Source: Chitinophagaceae bacterium
Lineage (GTDB): Bacteria; Bacteroidota; Bacteroidia; Chitinophagales; Chitinophagaceae
DNA length: 64,000 bases
NCBI GenBank assembly: GCA_017307755.1
Contig: JAFKGQ010000007.1
Coordinates: 62,001 to 126,000 of the forward strand
Direction of reading: 5' to 3'
The notes beneath the pieces were generated by a model, which saw only the letters and a program-made list of their open reading frames with translations, did no database searches and was not told where the DNA came from. Positions 28,992 through 37,315 of the stretch are shown one piece after another. The first letter of the stretch is position 1; the number at the start of each line of letters is the position of its first letter. The translations under genes and the position numbers were made by a program.

Positions 28992-30319
28992 ATTATTTCA
29001 ACAACTCTTTTGTTTGTCACAAACGTCGTGCGGGCAACAGTCTCTGTTGTAGTTTCCAGATGATATTTCGATTGCATCTTATCATCTACGACAAGGTGGG
29101 AACGTTTGCATGGAGCCGGTCTTTGAATAGTGACCCTCTTCGTTCCGGTAGTATCCAGTTTGTCCTGACGGAGAACTACCCATTTATCCTTTTTGTGAAA
29201 AAGGGTAAGCGCTCTTTCTTCATCGCTCAGGCTGATATTGAGGGTATCGCTCTTCGATATAAGCCGGGAAGTCCTGCCGGACCGGCTGCCCGGATGATCC
29301 ATCAATTGCAGGATCCGGGCGGCATCCGGAACCCCATATCCTTCAAAATTATTGCCATATGGATATAGATGACCTGATCTTTTTAAGATCTCCTTGATCC
29401 GGGCATTCGATAGATGCGGGTCCTTTTGAAGCATGCAAGCCACCATTCCGGTGATGGCAGGCGCGGAAAAGGATGTCCCTCCCGTATAATTCATACAGCT
29501 GAGATCCGGCTTCAGATAAGGCAGGAAATCCGGCCCCTCGGAGCTAAATTCCTTTTTTTCTTTTTTTTCATCGGTCGCCCCCACCGTTATTACGTCTTTT
29601 GCATCGGCAGGAGCAGAAAGTATCTTCCAGTCATTGTCGCCATCATTGCCCGCCGCCACGACGATGATCATATTATACTTGGATATTGCTTCTTCAACGG
29701 CTGTTGAAGCAAGGGCTGTTCTGCCATTCATATTCGCGGGAATATAGTTCTCTGCGGGGTTGTCGAAGCCATAGGCATAACCCAGCGAAATATTCACCAG
29801 CCGGACACCTTTCGACCTGAGCCAGGCCAGCGCCTGTCTGAGATATTCCTGCTCACCTGCATATTCCTTCGTCCCGTCATCCGTTCTTGCAAGGAAATAC
29901 TCTGCATCCGTTGCCAGGCCATACCTGTTTTGCCCGGGAACAATACCACCTATGAGACTCCACACCTGCGTACCATGCCAATCGAGGTCGGAATGGCTCA
30001 GGAACAACTGTTTCCCATCAGGATAAATATAGTCTTTCGTAGAAAGGGACAGTCCCTCCGGCGGAAAAAACCGGGAAAGGCTGGCATTGCTGTCCGCCTT
30101 GTAGAATCCGGCGTCGATGATACCGACCTTGACGCCCTTGCCCGTCAGTCCTGCCCGTAGAAAAGTACCCGCGTTCATTTGCGTCAAAGACACAGGCAAT
30201 ATGATCTCATCAGACACTGACTGACCGGCAGCAATAGGCATCTGGTTCGTAAATGCGAACCAGACCAGCAACGCTGTCAGACAACGCCGGGTCACAAGGG
30301 AAAGATCAGTGTATCTCAT
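28982..30319 (-). CDS. Secreted subtilisin-like (S8) serine protease
   Basis: The 445-residue protein has an N-terminal signal peptide (hydrophobic stretch about residues 12-32, probable cleavage after AAG). It carries the S8 catalytic triad: Asp69 in VGIIDAGF, His115 in DWHGTQ, and Ser near 280 in GGTSFSAP, with the oxyanion Asn in AAGNDGDND. About 110 residues after the catalytic domain form an extension I do not recognise. It overlaps the small GIY-YIG-like gene by 14 bases at its start and the giant NRPS by 10 bases at its end, so co-translation is likely. It should act in the periplasm or outside. Processing of an exported pro-lipopeptide, or self-protection, is inference from context; general secreted proteolysis is the alternative. 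Confidence 0.93.
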   Translation of the reverse strand: MRYTDLSLVTRRCLTALLVWFAFTNQMPIAAGQSVSDEIILPVSLTQMNAGTFLRAGLTGKGVKVGIIDAGFYKADSNASLSRFFPPEGLSLSTKDYIYPDGKQLFLSHSDLDWHGTQVWSLIGGIVPGQNRYGLATDAEYFLARTDDGTKEYAGEQEYLRQALAWLRSKGVRLVNISLGYAYGFDNPAENYIPANMNGRTALASTAVEEAISKYNMIIVVAAGNDGDNDWKILSAPADAKDVITVGATDEKKEKKEFSSEGPDFLPYLKPDLSCMNYTGGTSFSAPAITGMVACMLQKDPHLSNARIKEILKRSGHLYPYGNNFEGYGVPDAARILQLMDHPGSRSGRTSRLISKSDTLNISLSDEERALTLFHKKDKWVVLRQDKLDTTGTKRVTIQRPAPCKRSHLVVDDKMQSKYHLETTTETVARTTFVTNKRVVEIIWP

Positions 30320-30701
30320 TCAGCTCTTTATTGCATTCAGGTTTATATTGTTTTTCCCATTCTTCCCTCACTGCCGCTCTTTCCTCTTCCGATGTCCCGG
30401 GCATCATTTTAAATACCAGTTCCTTTGTCTTGATGGACAGCATGAATTCCCTGAAACATTCGTTGGCAGCGGACTGCGACCGGTCAAAATGCATCCTGAC
30501 CGATTGCCTCAGGTTCTCCGTAGCATCGATGTACCTGGGATTGGCGGGCTTGCCGTTGACCCTGCCGCAAACAGCATAGACCGCAGGCGATTCCGGCAGC
30601 ATATCGAGATTATCCTTCCCGTCCAGGTTATTGTCTTTCTGAAAAAGGACTAACCTGTTTAGTCCTTCCTTTTCTTCGATGGCGATATAATTATGTTCCA
30701 T
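30306..30701 (-). CDS. Degenerate GIY-YIG-like small protein (131 aa)
   Basis: Residues about 35-80 resemble the start of a GIY-YIG nuclease fold: SPAVYAV, then VNGKP, then RYIDATENLR. The key glycines are replaced (GIY reads AVY, YIG reads YID), while the following Arg, the HF pair and a late Glu-rich segment are kept. A C-terminal tail EEWEKQYKPECNKEL follows. Loss of these glycines argues against ordinary nuclease activity. It overlaps the S8 protease start by 14 bases and follows another small gene by 12 bases, within the lipopeptide operon. Its function is unknown; the fold assignment is by motif only. Confidence 0.75.
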   Translation of the reverse strand: MEHNYIAIEEKEGLNRLVLFQKDNNLDGKDNLDMLPESPAVYAVCGRVNGKPANPRYIDATENLRQSVRMHFDRSQSAANECFREFMLSIKTKELVFKMMPGTSEEERAAVREEWEKQYKPECNKELNEIH

Positions 30702-30713
30702 GGTTGAATTATT

Positions 30714-31007
30714 TTATTCCTGGGGAACTTTTTCGTTGATCGTTTTTTCCTCCGGGCTAAAGGTCACCCGGTACTTCAATTTTGACAGCTTTTGTTCCGC
30801 ATTGGTACGGAAACTGAAATCTTTATCATCGCGAAATGCTTCCCAGACCCGGTCGGACGGAATGTCGGCTGCCGGGGTCAGAAAAAATATACCGGCGCTC
30901 AGCCTGGTCAGCAGGTTTTCGTAAGGAAGTTCCCAGTCGGTGATAAGCCCCTCCGCCTTGATATGATCCAGCTTTTTTTTCATGTCGATGATCTCCGGTA
31001 CATGCAT
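30714..31007 (-). CDS. Hypothetical protein (97 aa), NRPS operon
   Basis: I do not recognise this family. The 97-residue product is soluble and charged, with no signal peptide, an N-terminal helical part (about 1-35), a central IFFLTPAADIPSDRVWEAF segment and a basic-to-acidic C-terminus. It lies 18 bases after the GT1-type glycosyltransferase and 12 bases before the GIY-YIG-like gene on the same strand. The tight spacing supports it as a real member of the operon. Confidence 0.65.
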   Translation of the reverse strand: MHVPEIIDMKKKLDHIKAEGLITDWELPYENLLTRLSAGIFFLTPAADIPSDRVWEAFRDDKDFSFRTNAEQKLSKLKYRVTFSPEEKTINEKVPQE

Positions 31008-31025
31008 TGTATTATGATTTTATGA

Positions 31026-32276
31026 TTAAGGAATAGCATCTGTCAATATCTTGTTGATAAACCTTACCCCCTTTTCCACGTTCTCCTGCTCTGCACAACG
31101 CTGCTGCATCCGTCTGACAGCGTTGGAATAGGAAGGGTCATCTATGACCCGGTCGATCATATCCCCCATTGACCGGGCATCCGCCCTGTAAATATTCCCT
31201 TTCAGACCGAGATGGTGATATACTACCCGTGCCGCATTTCCAGGCTGATCCACAGCCAAAGGGAATACGATCATCGGGACCCCCAGGAACAGGCTTTCCC
31301 TGACAGATCCCAATCCGCCGTGTGTAATAAAAAGATCCGACCTGGACAATACATTCAATTGAGGCGACCAGTGCAGAATGGCAATGTTCTTATTGGCCGA
31401 GGTGTCTGGTATCAGACGCTGGTATTCCTCCCGGATATGCAGGATCAATTGTAAATGCTCCCTTTCTTCCACAGCCTTTATCACGGCATTGAAGAAACCG
31501 GCGATATATTTCTCCTTTACATATTTATGTGTACCGAGCGAACAATAAACAAGTTTCTTGCCCGGAGCCCGACGAAGGGGAAGGGGTCTTTTGTCCATCC
31601 GCTCCTTGTCCACCGCAACACCTATAAAACAATCCGTTTCCGAGGTCCGGACGCTTGGCAAGTTAAAGTCCGGTATCATGGCTATGATGTTGGGAACTTT
31701 TATTTTGTATCCATATTCCCCCCATTCGAAATCCCAGCCATACCTTTTTCTATAATGAATTAATTTTAGGCGCTTGCTCAGGTGCGTAGTCCAGTCGTTT
31801 GCATACAGCTTTACCCATTCAAAAAAATTCTCCATCGCAGCGATCCATCGGATAGAAGAATTATTGACCCGGTGAGAAGTTACCGGAGGATATTTCAGAT
31901 TGTATGAAGTGGAAAGATTGCTTCCAAATCCGACAACAGGGATCTTATGTTTATGAAAAGGAATGGAGAATTCCAGCAGCCTGATATTGTCGATAATGAC
32001 CAGATCAGGCTTGTTGACTGTCAGCCATTTCTCCATAAAATCGCAAAAAACCTGGTTGAGCTGCTTGTCGGTGGCTACAAAACTGCCATTCTCCGCCACG
32101 AACTGATCATCATCTATAGAAAGGTGCTCGAGGTCCTGCAGCAGGACCATCGATTCAAAAAACCTGAAGCCGACATATATTACTTTGAAATCAGCAGCTA
32201 CAAGCTGCTTGGCGAGCTTAAAGCTGGCAAAATAAGGACTGCCTTCGGAATTCATGCAAAACAGGATCAGCTTCAT
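31026..32276 (-). CDS. GT1 (UGT/MGT-type) glycosyltransferase
   Basis: The 416-residue protein has a GT-B layout. Near residue 324 the donor-binding signature HGGLGSVRESLFLGVPMI is followed by FPLAVDQPGNAARV, as in macrolide and UDP-glucuronosyl type enzymes. VYCSLGTHKY marks the start of the C-terminal Rossmann half. No membrane segment is seen. Such enzymes transfer a nucleotide-activated sugar to hydroxyl groups of small molecules, so it is a good candidate tailoring enzyme for the lipopeptide. It ends 18 bases before the next small gene and starts 18 bases after the GT2 gene. Confidence 0.9.
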   Translation of the reverse strand: MKLILFCMNSEGSPYFASFKLAKQLVAADFKVIYVGFRFFESMVLLQDLEHLSIDDDQFVAENGSFVATDKQLNQVFCDFMEKWLTVNKPDLVIIDNIRLLEFSIPFHKHKIPVVGFGSNLSTSYNLKYPPVTSHRVNNSSIRWIAAMENFFEWVKLYANDWTTHLSKRLKLIHYRKRYGWDFEWGEYGYKIKVPNIIAMIPDFNLPSVRTSETDCFIGVAVDKERMDKRPLPLRRAPGKKLVYCSLGTHKYVKEKYIAGFFNAVIKAVEEREHLQLILHIREEYQRLIPDTSANKNIAILHWSPQLNVLSRSDLFITHGGLGSVRESLFLGVPMIVFPLAVDQPGNAARVVYHHLGLKGNIYRADARSMGDMIDRVIDDPSYSNAVRRMQQRCAEQENVEKGVRFINKILTDAIP

Positions 32277-32294
32277 ATTCGGATTTTACAAAAA

Positions 32295-33401
32295 TTAATA
32301 CCCGGTTTCAATGGACCTGTTGTAGTCAAAATTGAAAAAAACCTTCCCCCTGCCCCACCCGGCCGGGTTGACAGAATTATTTTGCTCATCATTCTCCATG
32401 TATTTGATGCGATTGATGCACTCGCTATAGCCTTTTATAGCCAGCGTATACCACTCGGTGTCTTTGCTGACCTTGCTCAGTACCATACTTTCGTCTTCAA
32501 CAACAGCGACAATCAGCTCTTCCGATTCTTTCCTGAAAAATATTGAATCATCAGATATCAGTTGGTAACCATCCGCTGTCCCAATATAGGTCCCGGTTTT
32601 ATAACCGTCCTTTTCAACATACCAGCCCCCGAATGTGAATTCAAAATCAGTTTCAAGCGACTTTTGGAATTTATAAACGAACTGAAAAAAGGTATTGTCC
32701 TTCAGGAAGTACAAAACCTTCGTTTCTTCTTCATTCATATAGCTGTCAGCGTCCAGATAAATAGCCTCCAGGTTATGTATCATGTGAAAGTTCTTTATAC
32801 GCTCAAAGGCGGAATGCCCGATAAATTTCATAAAACCCGCGCCTTCAAGAGGAACAGGTATCCCTCCTGCCTTTTGAAGACGGACGACCAGGTCCCGATC
32901 TTCCATACCATAGTCTATAAAGGATTCATCATATCCACGCACACTGGCCAGCAAGTCCCTGTGAAAGCTCAGCTTTCCGCAAGTGTCGGAATACATCACA
33001 TTTTTTCGAAAAAAAGCGGATACAATTGCGTTCTTTCCTTTTTCGGCAAAAATAGAATTGATCCAGTGAGCATACCCGGCGCCTGCATAGTTATCTCCGT
33101 CCATCATGCAGAGGATATCTCCCGATGATAACATAGTTACCATATTCCTGGAATGTGACAGCTGGAAATAGACAGGTTCAGTCGTTCTGTAATATTTTAG
33201 TATACCGGCATCGATATAGGTCATCATATTTGAGCGTACCCATTCTTCAAGTCCGTCCGATGAATTATAATCCAATAACACAAATTCAATATCCGGATAG
33301 TTGATATTCTCGGCAATATTGGCAGGGAGTGTCTCACGGATATGATGCAGCCTGTTCATGGAGACAGTACAAACCGAGATCTTGTTTATAGACATAGACA
33401 T
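32295..33401 (-). CDS. GT2-family (GT-A fold) glycosyltransferase
   Basis: The 368-residue protein begins ISVCTVSMNRLHHIRETLP, typical of GT2 N-termini. It has the metal-binding DxD-type motif MMDGDN and a later GMEDRDLVVRLQKAGG motif. The C-terminal 140 residues, after about residue 225, form an extra domain I do not recognise. No transmembrane segments are seen, so it is probably cytosolic. It is the second gene of the operon, directly behind the antiterminator. It likely adds a sugar to the lipopeptide or builds the sugar moiety; donor and acceptor are unknown. Confidence 0.87.
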   Translation of the reverse strand: MSMSINKISVCTVSMNRLHHIRETLPANIAENINYPDIEFVLLDYNSSDGLEEWVRSNMMTYIDAGILKYYRTTEPVYFQLSHSRNMVTMLSSGDILCMMDGDNYAGAGYAHWINSIFAEKGKNAIVSAFFRKNVMYSDTCGKLSFHRDLLASVRGYDESFIDYGMEDRDLVVRLQKAGGIPVPLEGAGFMKFIGHSAFERIKNFHMIHNLEAIYLDADSYMNEEETKVLYFLKDNTFFQFVYKFQKSLETDFEFTFGGWYVEKDGYKTGTYIGTADGYQLISDDSIFFRKESEELIVAVVEDESMVLSKVSKDTEWYTLAIKGYSECINRIKYMENDEQNNSVNPAGWGRGKVFFNFDYNRSIETGY

Positions 33402-33415
33402 TTTTTTCTTAAATG

Positions 33416-33922
33416 CTATACAGCCATCAGGCTTTCAACAGGCAAGGTCACAAGGATAGATCGTTGCAGCAGCTCCACCCTGACCAGTAGTTTATGTTTA
33501 TTGTTGATCTGGACCACTTCACATTCAAGCCCTGTCAGCGACCCCTGGCTGATCACCAGACGCCGGCCCGGCTGAAACCGCAGCTCGGAAACTTCCAGCT
33601 CTTTTGCATTTTCCGAAACCAGCTTTATGCTGTCTACAATATTATCGCCGACCCGGGCTATCTTCTTTCCATCCCTTACATAATACAAAGCCCCTTCCGC
33701 CTCCATTCCTTCATAGTAGTTCCTCACATCATTGATATATATGAACACGTAAGAGGGGAACAAAGGCTCATCGATATATTTTTTCCTGTCATGCCAGGTC
33801 CTCAGCACTTTCCTTGTGGGAAGGAATGAATTGATATTCTTCCCGGCAAGATGATGGTATACTTTCTTCTCATGGCGAGGCCTGGTATATATTAAATACC
33901 ATCCGTCTTTGAATTCATTCAT
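33416..33922 (-). CDS. NusG-paralogue transcription antiterminator (UpxY/LoaP/RfaH-like)
   Basis: The 168-residue protein has an N-terminal NGN domain (GWYLIYTRPRHEKKV, then FPSYVFIYI near 55-62) and a C-terminal KOW-like domain (about 115-160, ISQGSLTGLECEVV). This is the layout of specialised NusG paralogues such as UpxY, LoaP and RfaH, which ride on RNA polymerase and allow long operons to be read through. It is the first gene of a minus-strand operon exceeding 33 kb, the classic place for such a factor. The ATG is supported by a 233-base upstream gap; the next gene begins 14 bases after its stop. Housekeeping NusG is unlikely because secE/rplK are not adjacent. Confidence 0.92.
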   Translation of the reverse strand: MNEFKDGWYLIYTRPRHEKKVYHHLAGKNINSFLPTRKVLRTWHDRKKYIDEPLFPSYVFIYINDVRNYYEGMEAEGALYYVRDGKKIARVGDNIVDSIKLVSENAKELEVSELRFQPGRRLVISQGSLTGLECEVVQINNKHKLLVRVELLQRSILVTLPVESLMAV

Positions 33923-34155
33923 GAAGCTATCGTTTTGCTTTTATGACCCGAAATGACAGAGCTATCGCTACAGTATGTAACATATCTGCCCTCAAAAAAA
34001 ATGAAGCCGTTAAAGTTTATTGGAAATATTCCGGTTAAATACCGGAATGGGAAATCAATTTAGGATCAAAATTCGGAATAGTGTTTAGTAGTAACGCCAA
34101 TTGTTATTTCGGTTTTTACGCAAATCTGCCAAGATATTGCAGTTCTGTATGACGA
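33923..34155 (-). promoter_or_regulatory. Leader/promoter region of the lipopeptide operon
   Basis: This 233-base AT-rich gap separates the response regulator from the antiterminator gene. It has an inverted repeat at 34028-34048 (listed separately) and a further half-site-like ATTCGGAAT at 34071-34079. A weak promoter candidate on the minus strand is TTTG at 33993-33996, 17 bases, then TACTGTAG at 33968-33975, which fits the Bacteroidota TAnnTTTG box only partly. No perfect TAnnTTTG box was found here. Confidence 0.4.
34028..34048. promoter_or_regulatory. Inverted repeat ATTCCGGT-N5-ACCGGAAT upstream of the antiterminator gene
   Basis: Perfect 8-base arms with a 5-base spacer, about 106 bases upstream of the antiterminator start. 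No T-run follows on the minus strand, so it looks more like an operator or a leader hairpin than a terminator. The adjacent NarL-type regulator is a natural candidate to bind it; this is inference. Confidence 0.45.
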
Positions 34156-34857
34156 CTACTGATGAGCCTGGCTCGTTGTCCTGGAAGCAAAAGGGCCGAC
34201 TCGTATGATCTTCCTGCTGATGGCATACTTCAGGAGTCCAACGGTCGACTTGACAGCGATCTTTTCCTTCAGGTCCTGTCTTATTTTTTCGATGGACCTT
34301 ATTCCCAGGAACAGTTCTTCGGCAATTTCCTTGTTGCTCTTCTCCTCCCATATTAATTGGAGTATCTTCTTTTCCCGTTCATTCAGGTTGACGGTGAGCC
34401 GCTCATTGTCGGCCTTTGTATTGATATTGTGCTCCCGGCTCCTGTACAGGGCTTCCGTGATCAGCCTGTTACGGTAGAGCCTGTTCTCCGATACAGCCTT
34501 GATTGCCTGCAGCAGATCTTCCGGTTCGTCCCCTTTGGATACATAGCCATGGATCCCTGTGTCGAGCAGATCGCTGATAAGGTCCATATCCGTGGACATG
34601 GATAATATCAGGATCCTGATATCGGGATGCTCACTCCTGACGAGTTTCAATGCTTCATTTTCGTTGAGTTCCGGCATGAAAAGGTCCATCAACAGAACGT
34701 CTACAGGAACACTTTTTAATTTATTAAGGAGGTCAAAAATGTCCGAAGCCTGGACAACAACATTCATATTGTGTTGCTCGGAGAGGAAATTTTTCAGTGT
34801 CTTTCTGAAAAGGGCATGGTCATCGACAATCGCGAGGTTGATAGGTCTCGATAGCAT
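34156..34857 (-). CDS. NarL/LuxR-family response regulator
   Basis: A receiver domain (about 1-120; acidic pair in IVDDH, phospho-acceptor Asp in LLMDLFMP, Lys in YVSKGDEP) is followed by a LuxR-type HTH (NLNEREKKILQLIWEEKSNKEIAEELF, about 150-205). I chose the ATG at 34857 (protein starts MLSRPINLAIVDD, 233 aa) over a GTG 24 bases upstream, because the receiver begins right after it. It lies directly upstream of the lipopeptide operon on the same strand, so it may control that operon. No partner kinase is adjacent. A short palindrome lies upstream at 34913-34927. Confidence 0.92.
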   Translation of the reverse strand: MLSRPINLAIVDDHALFRKTLKNFLSEQHNMNVVVQASDIFDLLNKLKSVPVDVLLMDLFMPELNENEALKLVRSEHPDIRILILSMSTDMDLISDLLDTGIHGYVSKGDEPEDLLQAIKAVSENRLYRNRLITEALYRSREHNINTKADNERLTVNLNEREKKILQLIWEEKSNKEIAEELFLGIRSIEKIRQDLKEKIAVKSTVGLLKYAISRKIIRVGPFASRTTSQAHQ

Positions 34858-34912
34858 AAGGTTGTAGTTATAAGGTCGCACACTTTTCCTGTGCTAAATA
34901 AAATCTCAATCC

Positions 34913-34927
34913 GTGTATCGCATACAC
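34913..34927. promoter_or_regulatory. Palindrome GTGTAT-CGC-ATACAC upstream of the NarL-type regulator
   Basis: Perfect 6-3-6 inverted repeat, 56 bases upstream of the ATG of the regulator gene. It is a plausible operator, for instance for autoregulation. The rest of the 34858-35178 gap is AT-rich and shows no gene. Confidence 0.35.
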
Positions 34928-35178
34928 AATGCCAGATTTATTTCAGCATTTTGATCATCTAATCTTTGCCTTTCTATTTGATGGTTAAACCAGGGACGGA
35001 AAATCGATGTAAAACGTAGGGGTAATTTGCTTAGGTAGAGTGTGGCCTCATTTGACTAAACTAATGTACAATAAAATAAATAAGAAAAAAAATGTTTAGT
35101 CTTTAAAAGAATGTTATTTGAAGTTACTTAAACGGTTTCGTAGACTTAAATCTACAAGCATGTTATCAAGGCTTATGC

Positions 35179-35661
35179 TTATAATTCATCCGCAGTAAAA
35201 GCAAATGGAAGCAGAAGACCTGACTGTAGAAAAATATACACAGGTCCTTTTTCACCGCCCAGGAGCAGTCGTATAGGTTTTCCCGTACGCTGCTCGAATT
35301 CTTGCAGAGACTGCCTGCAAATGCCGCAGGGTGAGATAGGATTGTCGCTAGAGCCGATCTCGTTATGATAGCTGACAGCCAGTGTATCGATGGGAACACC
35401 TGGATATAAAGATGATGCGGCAGACATCAATACCCTCTCAGCGCATATGCCAGCAGGGAAAGAAGCATTCTCCTGGTTCGTACCGGTGACCACCTGACCA
35501 TTGTCGAGTTTGGCCGCAGCACCTACGCGGAACCGTGAGTAAGGGGCATATGCCTGCACTGTAACTTCTTTAGCTTTATTTAGCAGGGCTGCATCGGCCG
35601 GATCCAGCTCATCCGCCGAATCGTATACTTCGTAGAAAAATTGATGGACTTCTTTCTTCAT
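35179..35661 (-). CDS. cdd: Cytidine deaminase
   Basis: The 160-residue protein has the zinc-binding and catalytic signatures CAER (in FPAGICAERV) and PCGICRQ, plus the substrate-binding segment YAPYSRFRVGAA. It converts cytidine or deoxycytidine to uridine forms in pyrimidine salvage. The ATG at 35661 was preferred to a TTG 12 bases upstream because the conserved fold begins after MKKEV. It follows signal peptidase by 44 bases on the same strand and may share its promoter. Confidence 0.95.
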   Translation of the reverse strand: MKKEVHQFFYEVYDSADELDPADAALLNKAKEVTVQAYAPYSRFRVGAAAKLDNGQVVTGTNQENASFPAGICAERVLMSAASSLYPGVPIDTLAVSYHNEIGSSDNPISPCGICRQSLQEFEQRTGKPIRLLLGGEKGPVYIFLQSGLLLPFAFTADEL

Positions 35662-35705
35662 TTTTATATGCAATCGGTATACTTATCCCAAAAAGATAAT
35701 CCGGA

Positions 35706-37238
35706 CTATTTGATCTTCTTGAACAGCCTGTTCCAGCGCACCCCTTTATTCCAACTCATCCAGATAAGCCAGGCCTCCCCTACCACATGATCTTCAGGAA
35801 CAAAACCCCAGTACCGTGAATCCTGCGATCCATGGCGGTTGTCCCCCATCATCCAGTAATAATTCATCTTGAACGTGTATTGGGTTGCTGGCTGATCGTT
35901 GAGATAGATCTTCCCGTCCTTTATCTCCAGTTTATTTCCTTCGTACACCCGGATGGCCCGCTCGTAGACCGTATAATTCTCCAGCGTAAGATTCATCGTA
36001 GCTCCCTTCGAAGGTATCCAGATAGGTCCGTAATTATCCCGGCTCCAGACATGGATATGATCGTAAGGGTAAACATCGTGATTGCTGTCGATGAGAGGTA
36101 TAATGCTTTTAGCCAGACCATTCTTTAACATTTTCTCATGCGCGCTCCAGGTCAGCAGCATTTCATACTGATTGGGAGTACCCGTACTGCGGACATCCTC
36201 GCCATTGGTCATATCCAGATTATACTCCTCCTTCATTACCGTCTCGTCCAATGGCTGACCCTTGGTTTCCACCGTATAGTTGGTCTGCGATTCAGGTGGA
36301 AAGATCTGCGCCTGGCCATTGATATACACCACCTGATCCTTTATCTGCAGCGTATCTCCCGCAATGGCGGTACAACGCTTGATATAATTCTCCTGCTTGT
36401 CCACGGGACGGATCACCAGAGGATAGTCATCGGGTTTGCTCAGGATCACCTGCCTGCCGGAATCCATGTTCCCCCGGCCCAGTTCGCGGGCCACGTCATA
36501 ATAAGGCCGTTGTGATTGGAACTCCGGTAGGTTGATCACCGTATCCCCCGCAGGGAAATTGAACACCACCACATCCCCTCTTTTCACCGGGCTGGCAAAC
36601 CAACGGGTATAAGGGACTTTGATCCACTCCACATAGGAATTGCCATTGGTGATGGGCATGGTATTGTGCACAAAGGGAATGGACAGGGGCGTATTTGGTA
36701 TACGGGGGCCGTAACTGAACTTGCTTACAAAAAGAAAGTCATTGATAAGCAGCGTCTTTTCCATAGAACCCGTGGGAATGGTGTAAGCTTCAAATACAAA
36801 GGTCCGGATAAGTGTAGCTGCTACTATGGCAAATACGCCGGCATCCACCCACTCCCTGGCCGTACCTTTTTTATGTTTTTTCACGGGACCAGACCCCATG
36901 AACTTATCCTTGGGATTGAACCCTATATAAGGGAAATAGAACACAGGCAGAAGAGCCGCCAGCGCATGTTCATAAAAATGGAACTTGCCAAAGGTCTTGA
37001 CAAACTCCACAAAGATCCCCATGGAGATAAACCAGCCGACTACGGGTATCAATTGCCAGAAAACCCAATGCTTTGGTCTTTCCGCCAACTCCAGCATAAC
37101 CCAGGTATTATAAAAAGGAACGAACGCTTTCCAGCCCGGTGCGCCCGCTTTTTCAAACATTTTATACAATCCGACGGAGGGTAATAAGAGGAGAAGTAAC
37201 TGAATAACCACTAAGACCAGCAACTGATGAGTCGACAT
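35706..37238 (-). CDS. lepB: Signal peptidase I
   Basis: The 510-residue protein has the catalytic Ser (near 158) in IPTGSMEKTL and the general-base Lys (near 289) in KRCTAIAGDTL, and ends with the box MMGDNRHGSQDSRYWGFV. Several hydrophobic segments (about 5-25, 60-80, 90-105, 130-150) anchor it in the inner membrane. It removes signal peptides at the periplasmic face. The length is well above that of the E. coli enzyme (about 320) because of an N-terminal multi-TM extension and a large insert between the Lys box and the last box, a layout known in Bacteroidota. It has its own promoter at 37286-37315. Confidence 0.96.
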   Translation of the reverse strand: MSTHQLLVLVVIQLLLLLLPSVGLYKMFEKAGAPGWKAFVPFYNTWVMLELAERPKHWVFWQLIPVVGWFISMGIFVEFVKTFGKFHFYEHALAALLPVFYFPYIGFNPKDKFMGSGPVKKHKKGTAREWVDAGVFAIVAATLIRTFVFEAYTIPTGSMEKTLLINDFLFVSKFSYGPRIPNTPLSIPFVHNTMPITNGNSYVEWIKVPYTRWFASPVKRGDVVVFNFPAGDTVINLPEFQSQRPYYDVARELGRGNMDSGRQVILSKPDDYPLVIRPVDKQENYIKRCTAIAGDTLQIKDQVVYINGQAQIFPPESQTNYTVETKGQPLDETVMKEEYNLDMTNGEDVRSTGTPNQYEMLLTWSAHEKMLKNGLAKSIIPLIDSNHDVYPYDHIHVWSRDNYGPIWIPSKGATMNLTLENYTVYERAIRVYEGNKLEIKDGKIYLNDQPATQYTFKMNYYWMMGDNRHGSQDSRYWGFVPEDHVVGEAWLIWMSWNKGVRWNRLFKKIK

Positions 37239-37285
37239 TCCTTTGTATTTTTATGATTCCGGGTGGACAATTTTTTTGATCCCGG

Positions 37286-37315
37286 CAAAAATATAATAAT
37301 AATCGTCCCCCCAAA
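37286..37315 (-). promoter_or_regulatory. Bacteroidota-type promoter for lepB
   Basis: On the minus strand TTTG (37312-37315), 18 bases, then TATTTTTG (37286-37293), which matches the -33/-7 consensus TTTG and TAnnTTTG. The signal peptidase ATG is 48 bases downstream. Confidence 0.65.

Noticed and set aside
35140..35155. Imperfect palindrome GTAGA-N6-TCTAC after the cytidine deaminase gene
   Set aside because: Short arms with a mismatch in the centre and no T-run; not convincing as a terminator or operator.
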